Shown here: positions 1-8,759 of the stretch, piece after piece
Numbering within the stretch: the stretch's first letter is position 1
How the letters are laid out: every line of letters begins with the position of its first letter
Origin: Salinarimonas soli
GTDB lineage: Bacteria > Pseudomonadota > Alphaproteobacteria > Rhizobiales > Beijerinckiaceae
DNA length: 64,000 nucleotides
Assembly (NCBI RefSeq): GCF_008386575.1
Contig: NZ_VUOA01000028.1
Location: 182,597-246,596, forward strand
Direction: 5' to 3'
Made by a program: the position numbers and the translations under genes
The notes under the pieces: generated by a model
What the model saw: the letters and a program-made list of their open reading frames with translations, nothing else
What the model was told of the DNA's origin: nothing
Database searches by the model: none

Positions 1-191
1 GGAGGGTTGGGGTGGGGGGTGGCGGCGGTGTCCTATCCGGAGATGTCGCCAGCCGGTCCGTCGTGATCGATCCTGCCTCGACACCGCCGTCACCCCCACC
101 CCTAGCCCCTCCCCGCAAGGTGGAGGGGAACAGGTGGAGCCTGCCTCATACGCTCAGGGGAACGTCGCCCCCGGACGGCCGCGGCGCACCG
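1..191. repeat. Intergenic DNA with a C/G-rich hairpin
   Basis: This is non-coding DNA downstream of the first sensor kinase. It contains a short inverted repeat, CCCCTCC at 106-112 against GGAGGGG at 122-128, of the same style as the hairpins near 63.7 and 63.9 kb. It may be a REP-like or transcription-ending hairpin. I see no gene in it. Confidence 0.4.
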
Positions 192-2369
192 CTATTGCAG
201 GCGGGTGCGGGCGGCGGCGGCTTCGTTGGTGCGGGGGGCGGTGACGGTGAAGGAGGCGCCCTCCCCGCCCTCGCCCTGGCCCCATTCGAGCCGGCCCTGG
301 AGCTGCGAGACCAGGCCGCGCACGATGCGAAGGCCGAGGCCCTCCGTGCGGGCGAGGTCGAAGCCCGAGGGAAGGCCCGGGCCCTCGTCGGTGACGCGAA
401 GCGTGAAGGCGGGGCCGTCGGCCTTCAGCTCCACGTCGATGGCGGCGGCGTTCCCCTCGTCGCGGGCATGGATCGCGGCGTTGCGGGCGAGCTCGTTGAC
501 GATGAGGCCGAGCGGCAGCAAGCGATCGGGCTCGATCCCCACCCGCCCGACATCGACGCGGATCGCGACCCCCGCCCCCTCGATGTCCCGGCACAGGTCG
601 CGCACGAAGCCGCCCGCGTCCACGACGCCGTCGGACGGGGTCTGGAGGAGGCGGTTGTGAACGTCGGCGATGGCGCGGACCCGGTCCAGCGCCGTGGCGA
701 AGGCGCGGCGGGCGTCGTCGGTCGACAGGCCGGAGGCCTGGAGCCGCAGGAGGCTCAGCACCACCTGGAGGGCGTTGCGGATGCGCACGTTGGTCTCGGC
801 CAGCACCTCGTCCTTGCGCCGCAGCCCGTCGGAGAGGTCGGCGAGCAGGGATTGGAGGGCGAGCTCGGCCTCCTTGTGGATCGTGATGTCGGTCTCGACG
901 CCGTCCCAGATCGTGGTGCCGTCGGGCAGGCTGCGGGGCGCCGCCGAGATCTGGAGCCAGCGCGACGCGCCCTGCGCGCCCCGGGCCCGCACCTCCACGG
1001 TGAGCGGGCGCCGGTCGCTGCGGGCGCGCTCCAGAGTGCGGGTGAAGATGAAGCGGTCGTCCGGATAGAGCCGGCCGAGCAGCAGCTCCGGGTCGGCGAG
1101 GGCCGCCTCGGCGGGGAAGCCGTTGAGCCGCTCGCAATTGGCGCCCACCTGGACGTAGCGGTGGGCGCCGTCCGCGTCCTCCGCCATCTGGAAGATCATG
1201 CTGTCGGGCAGGTTGTCGGCGAGCGCCCGCAGGCGCTCGTCGCTCTCGCGCAAGGCCGCTTCCGCCTCGCGGGTGCCGTGGATGTCGAGCGAGGTGCCGA
1301 GCCAGCCCAGGAGCTCGCCCCCGCGCTTGAGCGGCACCATGGCGATGCGGTGCCAGCGATAGGTCCCGTCGTGGCGGCGCAGCCGCACGTCGGCCTCGAA
1401 GGGGGTCTCGGCCTCGTAGGCCGCGTCGCGCAGCGGTCTCGCCCGGCGCAGGTCGTCGGGATGCACGGAGCCGAAACGGTCCTCCAGCGCCATGCCGATG
1501 TCGCCGTGGTACTCGCGCATGGCCTGGTTGTAGAACGTCGCGGTGCCGTCGGGACCCGTGGTCCACACCTTCTGGGGGAGGCTGTCGGCGAGGAGGCGAT
1601 AGCGGCTCTCGCTCTCCGCCACTGCCTCGTCGGCGCGCTTGCGGGCCGTGATGTCCTGGACGAAGCCCACCAGGCGTCCTGGGCCGGGCGTCGCCCCCAT
1701 GACGAGGCCGCGCGCCGCGAGATGGCGCACCTCGCCGCCGGGCCGCAGGAGGCGGTACTCGACGAGGTTGCCGAGCCCCGTCTCGACGGCCGCCCGCTGC
1801 TCCGCCGCCACGCGCTCCCGGTCGTCGGGATGGACGAGGTCGAGCCAGGCCGCGAAGCTCTGGGCCGCGTCGGAGGGCAAGCCCACGATCCGCTCGACGC
1901 GCTCGTCCCAGCTGCCCTGCCCCGTGGCGAGGTCGAGCTCGAAGGTACCGAGCTCGGCTGCCTCCACCGCCACCTTGATGCGGGCCTCGCTCGCGCGAAG
2001 CGCCTCGGCGGCGCCCTCGGCGCGGGTATAGGCGATCTCGCTGTCGGTATAGACCTCGCGCAGGGCCCCGAGCACCCCCGTGAGGGCGGTGCCGAGCTCC
2101 CGCGCCTCGCGGTAGCCGGCAGAGGCGCCGCCCGCCGATACGCGGCCCTGGAGGGCGTCGTCGCCCATGCGGCGCAGGGCGTCGATGGGTCCGCCGATCC
2201 AGGCGCCGAGCCCCCAGCCGACGAGGGCGGCGGGGACCGCGAGCATCAGCCCCGTGCGGACGAGGGCGCCGAAGCGGTCGTGCCCCGGGACGAGGCCCAG
2301 AATGACGGCGGTGGCGAGCACGAGCCCCGCGAAGGCGGCCGCGAGGATGACCCGAAGGGAGAATGGCAT
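192..2369 (-). CDS. PAS-domain sensor kinase of the HisKA_2 type with a degenerate H-box
   Basis: The 725-residue protein has two N-terminal membrane segments (about 8-24 and 36-56), three PAS-like domains (about 130-250, 255-375 and 380-500) and a C-terminal kinase region. The H-box of this family normally reads like EVHHRVKNNLQ; here it reads ETNVRIRNALQ around residues 525-535, with Asn527-Val528 where the two His should be. The ATPase domain looks intact: N-box LIVNELARNA, G1 VTDEGPGLP and G2 GLGLRIV. The fold points to a HWE/HisKA_2 kinase, but autophosphorylation at the usual site looks impossible. It may be a pseudokinase partner or use another residue. The start is the ATG at 2369, just before the first membrane segment. 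Confidence 0.85.
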   Translation of the reverse strand: MPFSLRVILAAAFAGLVLATAVILGLVPGHDRFGALVRTGLMLAVPAALVGWGLGAWIGGPIDALRRMGDDALQGRVSAGGASAGYREARELGTALTGVLGALREVYTDSEIAYTRAEGAAEALRASEARIKVAVEAAELGTFELDLATGQGSWDERVERIVGLPSDAAQSFAAWLDLVHPDDRERVAAEQRAAVETGLGNLVEYRLLRPGGEVRHLAARGLVMGATPGPGRLVGFVQDITARKRADEAVAESESRYRLLADSLPQKVWTTGPDGTATFYNQAMREYHGDIGMALEDRFGSVHPDDLRRARPLRDAAYEAETPFEADVRLRRHDGTYRWHRIAMVPLKRGGELLGWLGTSLDIHGTREAEAALRESDERLRALADNLPDSMIFQMAEDADGAHRYVQVGANCERLNGFPAEAALADPELLLGRLYPDDRFIFTRTLERARSDRRPLTVEVRARGAQGASRWLQISAAPRSLPDGTTIWDGVETDITIHKEAELALQSLLADLSDGLRRKDEVLAETNVRIRNALQVVLSLLRLQASGLSTDDARRAFATALDRVRAIADVHNRLLQTPSDGVVDAGGFVRDLCRDIEGAGVAIRVDVGRVGIEPDRLLPLGLIVNELARNAAIHARDEGNAAAIDVELKADGPAFTLRVTDEGPGLPSGFDLARTEGLGLRIVRGLVSQLQGRLEWGQGEGGEGASFTVTAPRTNEAAAARTRLQ

Positions 2370-2505
2370 CGCCGGTCGGGTCGTCCTCTGTCACGCTGGC
2401 CCGGCGCAATGTCCACCAAAGCCAAGCGCAGCGGCATCCGCAAAGACCCGTAATTTCACGGGCTTCGGCGCGCGAGCGGACGCTCCGCGCGAGGCGGGCC
2501 TAGAC

Positions 2506-2655
2506 TCAGGCGGCCGCGCGGCGCTCGCCGGAGAGCACGCCCACCGTGCGCACCTGGTACTCGGCCGCGATGTCGGCATAGCTCAGCACCGCGATGTCGA
2601 CCTCGGCGCCCTGCAGGAGCTTGCGGGCCGTGCGGCGGGTGTCGGCGCAGGCATT
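2506..2655 (-). pseudogene. C-terminal remnant resembling the export protein FlhA/SctV
   Basis: Read on the minus strand, about 46 codons ending in TGA at 2508-2506 encode a peptide that includes ADTRRTARKLLQ, VDIAVLSYADI and QVRTVGVL. This pattern (DxR..., VLSYxEI, VxxxGxx) resembles the C-terminal end of FlhA/SctV export-gate proteins. There is no start codon with a ribosome binding site and no upstream domain. The coding signal stops near 2650, where a fragment in the opposite orientation begins. It is probably a gene remnant. The FlhA assignment rests on a short stretch and is tentative. Confidence 0.35.
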
Positions 2656-2777
2656 ACCGACGTGACAACCCCGACCTCGCCGCCCTCCTCATGCGCAAGG
2701 GCCAGCCCGGCCAGCCGATCCCCAAGGAGAGCTTCAGCGCGGTCGCGAGCACGCTGGTGCAGGCGGGGTTTGGGTGA
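2655..2777 (+). pseudogene. Unidentified C-terminal gene remnant
   Basis: About 40 codons on the plus strand end at TGA 2775-2777 and encode a peptide with DNPDLAALLMRKGQPG and a tail SAVASTLVQAGFG. It looks like the natural end of a protein, but no start codon with a ribosome binding site lies in front of it. Its 5' side abuts the minus-strand remnant at about 2650, so both gene ends are cut at the same point. I do not recognise the family. Confidence 0.3.
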
Positions 2778-2853
2778 GGGTGTGGAGCGTCAGGCGCCCT
2801 CTCCGCCCTTCGCCCTTGCCCTGCCCGCCGTGCCTTCGCTACGGTCGCGCCCC

Positions 2854-3702
2854 ATGAGCGACCTCTTTCCCCCCTTCGTCCCCGATCCGCCCGAGAAGAC
2901 CCGCCGGCGGTCGTTCAAGTCGGTGCCGTTCCGGGTCATCGCCCCGAACCTCATCACGCTGCTGGCGCTGTGCCTCGGGCTCACCGCGATCCGGCTCGCC
3001 TTCGAGGAGCGGCTGGAGCCGGCGATCGTGGCGATCTTCTTCGCGGCGCTCCTCGACGGGGTCGACGGGCGGGTGGCGCGGATGCTGAAGGGCACGTCGC
3101 GCTTCGGGGCCGAGCTCGACTCGCTCTCCGATTTCGTGAATTTCGGCGTGGCGCCCGCGCTCATCCTCTACAGCTTCATCCTCTTCCACCTGAAGTCGAT
3201 CGGCTGGGTCGTGGCGCTCGTCTTCGCCATCGCCTCGTGCCTGAGGCTCGCGCGCTTCAACGTGATGCTCGACGATCCCAACCGCCCCGAATGGAAGCGG
3301 GACTTCTTCGTCGGCATGCCGGCGCCCATGGGGGCGATCACGGCGCTCCTGCCGATCTACCTGCACTTCGTGGGGGTGCCCATGGGGGCGGGCCTCGCGC
3401 CCGTGGCCCTCGTCTACGTGCTCGCCATGGCGATCATGATGGTGAGCACGGTGCCCACCTATTCGGGCAAGACGGTGGGCAAGCGCATCCCGCGCAGCTA
3501 CGTCCTGCCGATCTTCGTGGGCGCCGTCGCCCTCGCGGCCCTGATGGCGAGCTTTCCCTTCGAGGTGCTGGCCCTGGGCACGATCGCCTATCTGGCGCTG
3601 ATCCCGGTGGGGCTCGTCCGCTACCGCCAGCTCGAGCGCCTGCATGCGGACGCGCCGCCGGTTGAGGCCGAAGCTCCGCGGCCGCCCACCGAGGGTGCCT
3701 AA
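2854..3702 (+). CDS. pssA: CDP-diacylglycerol-serine O-phosphatidyltransferase
   Basis: This inner-membrane enzyme makes phosphatidylserine from CDP-diacylglycerol and L-serine, the step before phosphatidylethanolamine. The 282-residue protein has the complete CDP-alcohol phosphotransferase signature DG-x2-AR-x8-G-x3-D-x3-D in the segment [19 protein letters not shown] plus SLSD, followed by several hydrophobic segments and a short polar tail. The chosen ATG at 2854 gives [10 protein letters not shown], a usual family N-terminus; no clear Shine-Dalgarno sequence precedes it. In many relatives psd (the decarboxylase) sits directly upstream. Here only gene debris does. It overlaps the convergent gene at 3699 by 4 bp. 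Confidence 0.92.
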   Translation: MSDLFPPFVPDPPEKTRRRSFKSVPFRVIAPNLITLLALCLGLTAIRLAFEERLEPAIVAIFFAALLDGVDGRVARMLKGTSRFGAELDSLSDFVNFGVAPALILYSFILFHLKSIGWVVALVFAIASCLRLARFNVMLDDPNRPEWKRDFFVGMPAPMGAITALLPIYLHFVGVPMGAGLAPVALVYVLAMAIMMVSTVPTYSGKTVGKRIPRSYVLPIFVGAVALAALMASFPFEVLALGTIAYLALIPVGLVRYRQLERLHADAPPVEAEAPRPPTEGA

Positions 3703-4055
3703 CCCCGAGCGTATCGCCGGGCATTGGCCTTCGCCTTGCGGCGGGAGGGCTTGGCCGCGATGGTGGCGACGCGCATCACCTCCTCGGCGAGGCCCATGGG
3801 CGTGGGGGGCAGGAAGGCGGCCTGCGCCATGGCGGCGCCCCAGGCAGCCGAGGCCGCCATGACCCCGAGCCACACCGCCTCGACCTTCTCCGTGTAGGCC
3901 TCCGTCCAGGCCGCGTAGCCCGCGGCGGAGGGCACGATGAGGCCCGCCATGAGCACCGGCATCCGGGCCGAGATGGTGACGGCCGCATGCGCCGCCGATT
4001 CGCTGGTGTCGGCGGCGGCCCGCGCGAAGGCGCGGTTGAGCTGGTTCACGGCCAT
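3699..4055 (-). CDS. Ala-rich helical hypothetical protein, possibly phasin-like
   Basis: This 118-residue protein is rich in Ala, with a hydrophobic centre ([19 protein letters not shown] and [19 protein letters not shown]) and a basic tail rich in Lys and Arg. The composition and helical pattern are like those of small phasin-type granule-coating proteins of Rhizobiales, but I see no decisive motif, so it stays hypothetical. The ATG at 4055 follows a GAGGGG ribosome binding site. The gene converges on pssA and their 3' ends overlap by 4 bp. Confidence 0.6.
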   Translation of the reverse strand: MAVNQLNRAFARAAADTSESAAHAAVTISARMPVLMAGLIVPSAAGYAAWTEAYTEKVEAVWLGVMAASAAWGAAMAQAAFLPPTPMGLAEEVMRVATIAAKPSRRKAKANARRYARG

Positions 4056-4223
4056 GGATGCCCCTCGTTGGCGCCCCGTCGACGATCGTCGCGCGCATGT
4101 TCACAACGGGGGGCGTTTCCAGTAGGTTCCGCCGCGACCCGGGGGCCGACCGCCCCCGTCCGGGCGCCGGCCGCCCGTGCAAGACATTCGGCGCCCCGCG
4201 ACGCGGGCGCAGCGGAGCATCCT

Positions 4224-4871
4224 TTGCCTTTCTTCTCCGAGAAGCAACCCGAACGTTGGCGCCCCTCCCTCGTGCTGGCCTCGGGCTCGCCCCGGCGCCT
4301 GGCGCTGCTCCAGCAGGCGGGCATCGAGCCCGACGCCCTGCTCCCGGCGGACGTGGACGAAACGCCGCTGCGGGCCGAATCGCCCCGCAGCCTCGTCAAG
4401 CGCCTCGCCCGCGCCAAGGCCGAGGTCGCGCGCGCGGCGGCCCGCAACCGCGACGAACTCAAGGACGGCTTCATCGTCGCGGCCGACACGGTGGTGGCGG
4501 TGGGCCGGCGCATCCTCCCCAAGGCCGAGGTGGTGGACGAGGCCGCGGCCTGCCTGCGCCTGCTCTCGGGGCGCACGCACCGGGTCTATACGGGGCTGTG
4601 CATCATCACCCCGAAGGACGGTGTGCGCGAGCGCCTGGTGGAGACCCGCCTGCGCTTCAAGCGCCTCTCGCGCGACGACATGGAGGGCTATCTCGCCTCC
4701 GGCGAATGGCGCGGCAAGGCGGGGGGCTACGCGATTCAGGGCCTGGCGGGCTCCTTCGTGGTGAAGCTCGTGGGCTCCTATACGAGCGTGGTCGGCCTGC
4801 CCCTGCACGAGACCGTGGCGATTCTCGACGGCGAGGGCTTTCCCGTGCGCCTCGCCTGGCTCAACGCGTGA
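4224..4871 (+). CDS. maf: Maf-like nucleoside triphosphate pyrophosphatase
   Basis: Maf proteins hydrolyse non-canonical or modified nucleoside triphosphates to monophosphates, a house-cleaning role linked to division control. The 215-residue protein has the Maf signature near its N-terminus ([18 protein letters not shown]), the catalytic region [11 protein letters not shown], and the later [13 protein letters not shown] and [11 protein letters not shown] blocks. The start is a TTG at 4224, with GGAG 7 nt upstream; there is no ATG close to the conserved N-terminus. The downstream yacG overlaps its stop codon. In many relatives infA lies directly upstream; I do not find it here. Confidence 0.92.
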   Translation: MPFFSEKQPERWRPSLVLASGSPRRLALLQQAGIEPDALLPADVDETPLRAESPRSLVKRLARAKAEVARAAARNRDELKDGFIVAADTVVAVGRRILPKAEVVDEAAACLRLLSGRTHRVYTGLCIITPKDGVRERLVETRLRFKRLSRDDMEGYLASGEWRGKAGGYAIQGLAGSFVVKLVGSYTSVVGLPLHETVAILDGEGFPVRLAWLNA

Positions 4872-5068
4872 GGCCGCCCGTGAGCGAGACGCCCTTCGTC
4901 CCCCGCCCCTGCCCCATCTGCTCGAAGCCCTCCACGGAGGCCGCGCGCCCCTTCTGCTCGACGCGTTGCGCCAATGTCGACCTCCAGCACTGGCTGACGG
5001 GCGCCTATGCCCTGCCGGCCGAGGAAGAGGACAACATCGACGAGGAGGGCGACGGGGACGGGGCCTGA
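4868..5068 (+). CDS. yacG: DNA gyrase inhibitor / zinc-binding protein YacG
   Basis: This is a small zinc-ribbon protein of about 66 residues. Four Cys form the metal site: CPIC near the N-terminus and CSTRC after a 15-residue gap. The conserved stretch [15 protein letters not shown] and an acidic tail follow. In E. coli YacG binds GyrB and inhibits gyrase. The GTG at 4868 overlaps the maf stop codon; a second GTG at 4880 is an alternative start that would remove four residues. The order maf-yacG-tRNA-Phe is common in Rhizobiales and supports the call. Confidence 0.88.
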   Translation: MRPPVSETPFVPRPCPICSKPSTEAARPFCSTRCANVDLQHWLTGAYALPAEEEDNIDEEGDGDGA

Positions 5069-5157
5069 GCCCACCCCGAAAATTCCGCAAGACCCGCTGG
5101 ACAGGCCCGCCCGCTTTGCCTATACAGCGCCCCTCGACAGCGGCCAGCCGCCGTCGC

Positions 5158-5233
5158 GCCCAGGTAGCTCAGTTGGTAGAGCATGCGACTGAAAATCGCA
5201 GTGTCGGTGGTTCGATCCCGCCCCTGGGCACCA
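5158..5233 (+). tRNA. tRNA-Phe (anticodon GAA)
   Basis: The 76-nt sequence folds as a complete cloverleaf. The acceptor stem pairs GCCCAGG with CCTGGGC, the anticodon stem pairs TGCGA with TCGCA around the loop CTGAAAA (anticodon GAA), and the T-arm contains GGTTCGATCC. The 3' CCA is encoded in the DNA. It follows yacG by about 90 bp. Confidence 0.97.
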
Positions 5234-5335
5234 TTCCTCCCCTGACGACCCGTCGCCGCGTCGCCGCGTCATCCTGGCTCCATCCGACAGCCGGGCTCGG
5301 GGGGGCGCGTGCCTCGATCGCCTCGGGCCGCCCCG

Positions 5336-5578
5336 TCACTCCCGCTTGTAGCGCACCCCGTAGCTCGTGAACGCGTCGGGGCGGCTCGCGCGCCAGACGA
5401 TCTGCTGCTGCGAATCGATCAGGGTCAGGGAGCCCGCATCCGCCACGACCATGTCGGCGGGGGCCTCGCGGGCGCTCACGATGGCGGTGGCGTCGTCGGG
5501 CGCGAGGAAGGTCGCGCTTCCGGTCTGCATCCCGCCATCCGGCAGGTGCCGCGTCGATACCAGCGTATAACGGGCCAC
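5336..5578 (-). CDS. Small hypothetical protein
   Basis: This 80-residue protein starts VARYTLVSTRHLPDGG and ends SRPDAFTSYGVRYKRE. I do not recognise the family and see no membrane segment or catalytic motif. The mixed, folded-looking composition and the codon usage suggest a real gene. I chose the GTG at 5578 because AGGAG lies 9 nt upstream; a longer reading to 5635 is possible but adds a Cys- and Arg-rich stretch without a ribosome binding site. Confidence 0.5.
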   Translation of the reverse strand: MARYTLVSTRHLPDGGMQTGSATFLAPDDATAIVSAREAPADMVVADAGSLTLIDSQQQIVWRASRPDAFTSYGVRYKRE

Positions 5579-5744
5579 CTGGGCGCACTCCTGCTCGGGC
5601 TTTAACCTATAGCAATGGCGCTGCCGGCGCCACACCCGATCCCCCCAGCGTCGAATCCTCGACGTCGCGGGGCCGCGACGGCGGTCCCGTCGCGTGGCGC
5701 GCAGGTCCGCAATTCTTGCGGCGGGGCGTGGGGCGGTCCCGCCC

Positions 5745-7220
5745 CTAGCGCGCCAGCACCCGCGCCGCGTCCTTCGTCGTGGCGAGCATCGACGACACCT
5801 CGCCGAAAGCGGTCGAGATCGCCGCCACGTTGGCGGCGATCCCTGCGACGGCGCCGGCGGTGACGTGCATGTTGGAGGACATCTCGCGGGTCACGGCGCT
5901 CTGCTCCTCCACCGCCGAGGCGGAGGCCACCACGTTGGCACGCATGGTCTCGATGGAGGCGCGAATGCCGTCCAGGGCCGCGACGACATCGTGGGAGATC
6001 GACTGCACCCCGTCGATCTCGGCGCCGATCTGCTCGGTGGCGCGGGCCGCCTGGTTGGCGAGGTTCTTCACCTCCTGGGCCACCACGGCGAAGCCGCGCC
6101 CGGCCTCTCCGGCGCGGGCCGATTCGATCGTGGCGTTCAGCGCCAGCAGGTTGATCTGCCCCGCGATGGTCTGGATCAGGGCCACGATCCCGCCCATGGC
6201 GGTGGCGGCCCCCGCGAGCCGCCCGGTGAAGGCGCCGGCCGCCCGGGCTTGCTCGAACGCCGTGTCCGTGGCCGACCGCGCCTTGCTCATGGCCTGCGCG
6301 ATCTCCGCCACGGACGCGGCGAGCTCCTCGGCGGCCGCCGCCATGGTCTGGACGCTCTCCGACGTGCCCTGCGCCCGCCGGGACGCCTCGTCCGACTGCT
6401 CGCCCGAGCGGGCGAGCGCCCCGTCGATCTGGCCGAAATTCGTGTCGATGAGCCGGCGCAGATCGGCGAGGAGCCGCACCTGCGCCGTCACGTCCGTGGC
6501 GAACTTCACGATCTTGTAGGGCCGCCCCTCCTCGTCCAGGACGGGGTTGTAGCTCGCCTGGATCCAGACCTCGCGCTCAGCCTTGCCCACGCGCCTGAAC
6601 TGTCCGCTCCGGTATTCGCCACGCGCCAGCGCCGCCCAGAACGCCGCATAGCCGGGATCCGCCCGATCCTCGGGCCGCACGAACATGGAATGATGGCGGC
6701 CCACGATCTCGTCGAGCCGGTAGCCCATGGCGTCGAGGAAGTTCTCGTTCGCCTCCAGGATGCGGCCGTCGGGCGAGAAGGCGATCACCGCCTGGGCCCG
6801 GTGGAGCGCCGCGATCTGGCTGGCGCGGTCGGCGTCCTCGCGTTTGCGCGCCGTGATGTCGATGGCGTATTTCACCACCTTGGCGGGGCGGCCGTCGCGC
6901 CCCGGGACCGGGGCGTAGGAGGCCTCGATCCAGACCACGCGCCCGCCCTTGGCGATGCGCTTGTATTGCGAGGCATGGCTTTCGCCCCGCGCCAGCGACG
7001 CCCAGAAGGCCGCGTAGTCCGCGCTCGCCCGGGTGGCGGGATCGACGAAGATCGAGTGATGCCGGCCCACGATCTCGTGCAGGGCGTAGCCCATCGCGTC
7101 GAGGAAGTTGCGGTTGGCCGTGAGGATGGTCCCGTCGGGGGTGAACTCGATCACCGCATGGGATCGGTCGAGCGTCGAAAGCCTGGCCTCGAGCTCGCCG
7201 ACCTTCGAACGCCAGAACAT
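5745..7220 (-). CDS. Soluble methyl-accepting chemotaxis protein with two PAS domains
   Basis: This 491-residue receptor has no membrane segment. Two PAS domains with PAC ends (about 12-128 and 134-250; both contain NFLDAMGY and EIVGRHHS) precede a signalling domain. The hub is intact: [19 protein letters not shown] followed by [16 protein letters not shown]. The architecture matches BdlA/Aer-like redox or energy receptors that bind a flavin or haem in PAS. The two PAS units are so alike that they probably arose by internal duplication. ATG 7220 has GGAGGATT upstream. It stands alone, far from the che operon at 48.7-60.6 kb, and could feed that or another array. Confidence 0.9.
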   Translation of the reverse strand: MFWRSKVGELEARLSTLDRSHAVIEFTPDGTILTANRNFLDAMGYALHEIVGRHHSIFVDPATRASADYAAFWASLARGESHASQYKRIAKGGRVVWIEASYAPVPGRDGRPAKVVKYAIDITARKREDADRASQIAALHRAQAVIAFSPDGRILEANENFLDAMGYRLDEIVGRHHSMFVRPEDRADPGYAAFWAALARGEYRSGQFRRVGKAEREVWIQASYNPVLDEEGRPYKIVKFATDVTAQVRLLADLRRLIDTNFGQIDGALARSGEQSDEASRRAQGTSESVQTMAAAAEELAASVAEIAQAMSKARSATDTAFEQARAAGAFTGRLAGAATAMGGIVALIQTIAGQINLLALNATIESARAGEAGRGFAVVAQEVKNLANQAARATEQIGAEIDGVQSISHDVVAALDGIRASIETMRANVVASASAVEEQSAVTREMSSNMHVTAGAVAGIAANVAAISTAFGEVSSMLATTKDAARVLAR

Positions 7221-7468
7221 GCCAATCCTCCGCCCCAGGAGACCCGTACGGCGCCGACGACATCACGCGGTGGTAAAAAGCCCCTTAAAAGGCGGTGCTG
7301 AAATGCAACGTTCGAAGATGTCGCCCTGCCGCGGGAAGCATGAAGTGCCCCGCCTTAAACATAGGTTATGACACACGAAGCTTCTAGTTGCAGATAGTCG
7401 AATGAGAAACAATCCAAAGTCGATTACCGCCGGACGCAGGCTCGACCGATTCGGCGCTCGATCTTGGT

Positions 7469-8338
7469 TTACTTCGTGACGAGCCGCGCCCGCGCCGGCG
7501 CCACCTCACGCTCGCTCACGAGGGCCTCCGCGCCGATGCAGCCGCCGTCGGCGAGCGGCGGGACGGGAAGCGCGTCGAGGAGGGTGCGGGTGAGGCGCAG
7601 GTCGCCCAAGGCCCGCTCGGGCCCGATCGCCTCCAGATCGGGGGTCTCCAGGAACAGCTGCTCCAGGGCGTGGGCATAGCCCTCCGTGCGCTCCGCGAGC
7701 GCCTGGCGCACCCAGGCCACCACGCAGCGGTTCTCCGCCACCCGCGCCACCGCGGCGGCAACCCGGTCCGGGGGGGCTTCGCGCAGGAAGGGCACGGCGC
7801 GCAGCCGGCGCCGATCGGCCTCGATGACGCGGCTCGCGACGGCGGCGAAGGGCGCGATCAGCGCGCGGTCGGCGGTCACGTCCTCGGCGAGCCGACGATA
7901 GCGGGAGACGGGGGAGCGGACCGGCCCCGCCGTGAGGGCGGCGTGGTCGGCCCCAGGCTCGGTGGGGCGCCAGTCGAGCGGGAGGACCCGGGCCCGCACC
8001 AGGGCGCTCACCTGCCGGTCGAACCAGGCGCGCTCGTGGGCGGGGGTGAGGAAGCGCCAGGCGCGGTCGCGCAACGCGGCTTCGTCGTCGGTGAGATCGA
8101 AGAAGGAGACCGGCTCCTCTCGAAATCCCGCCGCGAGCGCTCCTGCGGCGGGAAGGAGGGTGTCCGACCAGACGGAGGGACGCGGGCGGCCGAAGTCGCC
8201 CGTTTCGGCGCAGGCCGAGAGCGAGAGCGCGAGCGCCGTCAGCGCCGCGACCCGCCCGCCGCGCTCAGCCGCCCCGGCGCTTGGCCGATCCGCGCCGGGG
8301 GCTGATCGGTTCGGGGCTCGGCTCGACCTGCCGTTCAT
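7469..8338 (-). CDS. Predicted lipoprotein, unknown function
   Basis: This protein of about 289 residues has a hydrophobic stretch ending in a lipobox (ALTALALSLSAC), which predicts lipidation of that Cys and export. The mature part is helical, with many Arg and Ala, and contains RDRAWRFLTPAHERAWFD, a stretch I associate only with unnamed Rhizobiales lipoproteins. The ATG at 8338 gives MNGRSSRAPN and an unusually long basic n-region of about 30 residues; a start nearer the hydrophobic core cannot be excluded. Its 5' end lies within the next gene upstream, overlapping it by 74 bp in another frame. Confidence 0.65.
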   Translation of the reverse strand: MNGRSSRAPNRSAPGADRPSAGAAERGGRVAALTALALSLSACAETGDFGRPRPSVWSDTLLPAAGALAAGFREEPVSFFDLTDDEAALRDRAWRFLTPAHERAWFDRQVSALVRARVLPLDWRPTEPGADHAALTAGPVRSPVSRYRRLAEDVTADRALIAPFAAVASRVIEADRRRLRAVPFLREAPPDRVAAAVARVAENRCVVAWVRQALAERTEGYAHALEQLFLETPDLEAIGPERALGDLRLTRTLLDALPVPPLADGGCIGAEALVSEREVAPARARLVTK

Positions 8339-8465
8339 AGCGGACACCGGTGAAGAGAAGGATCTCGCCACGCGGGTCGCCGGGCTCGAGCGCGCGCCGC
8401 GCCGGCCGGTCGTTCGTCGGGAATGGGATCAAGGTCCCGGTCGTTCGGATCGATACGTCGCCCAT
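8265..8465 (-). CDS. Small conserved hypothetical protein
   Basis: This 66-residue protein starts MGDVSIRTTGTLIPFPTNDR, contains GEILLFTGVRYER and ends in a basic, disordered tail. It resembles short proteins seen in Methylobacteriaceae-type genomes, but its function is unknown. I chose ATG 8465 because AAGGA lies just upstream; an earlier ATG at 8483 adds six residues. The last 74 bp overlap the start of the lipoprotein gene, which suggests coupled translation. Confidence 0.6.
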   Translation of the reverse strand: MGDVSIRTTGTLIPFPTNDRPARRALEPGDPRGEILLFTGVRYERQVEPSPEPISPRRGSAKRRGG

Positions 8466-8594
8466 GGTCCGTTCCTTCACCAAGGAGTCGGCGTTCGCCA
8501 GCAGTGGCGACGCCCATCAATCCAGCGTCATGGTTAACGAACCGTTTCGCCGGGGGCGCACCTGCGCGGGACCCGACGCGACGCTTACAAGGTC

Positions 8595-8619
8595 AACCGG
8601 GCGCGACGGCCCAGGTTCC
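8595..8619 (-). promoter_or_regulatory. Possible EcfG-type promoter (weak)
   Basis: On the minus strand GGAAC (8619-8615) is followed after 16 nt by GGTT (8598-8595). This resembles the alphaproteobacterial general stress promoter GGAAC-N16/17-CGTT, but the -10 box has one mismatch. It lies about 130 bp before the small gene at 8465. Confidence 0.25.
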
Positions 8620-8759
8620 GGGAACCCGCGTGCGGCACCGCACCGCCCGCGCGATGGCTGTGGGCCGCGAGCCCCCGCCCTTCGCCCCGTCCTTGCCCCC
8701 GTGACCGGCACCGCTTAACCATAGCCTTCACGTGGCTTCAGGGGGATGAGGGCCGGCCT

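Noticed and set aside
12-2453. Open frame of more than 800 codons on the plus strand opposite the first sensor kinase
   Set aside because: It is antisense to a protein with clear PAS and ATPase motifs. Its Gly/Ala/Arg/His-rich translation is what high-GC antisense frames give.
2839-4182. Minus-strand frame of 447 codons opposite pssA
   Set aside because: It is opposite an enzyme with a complete active-site signature, and its His/Arg/Gly-rich sequence matches no family.
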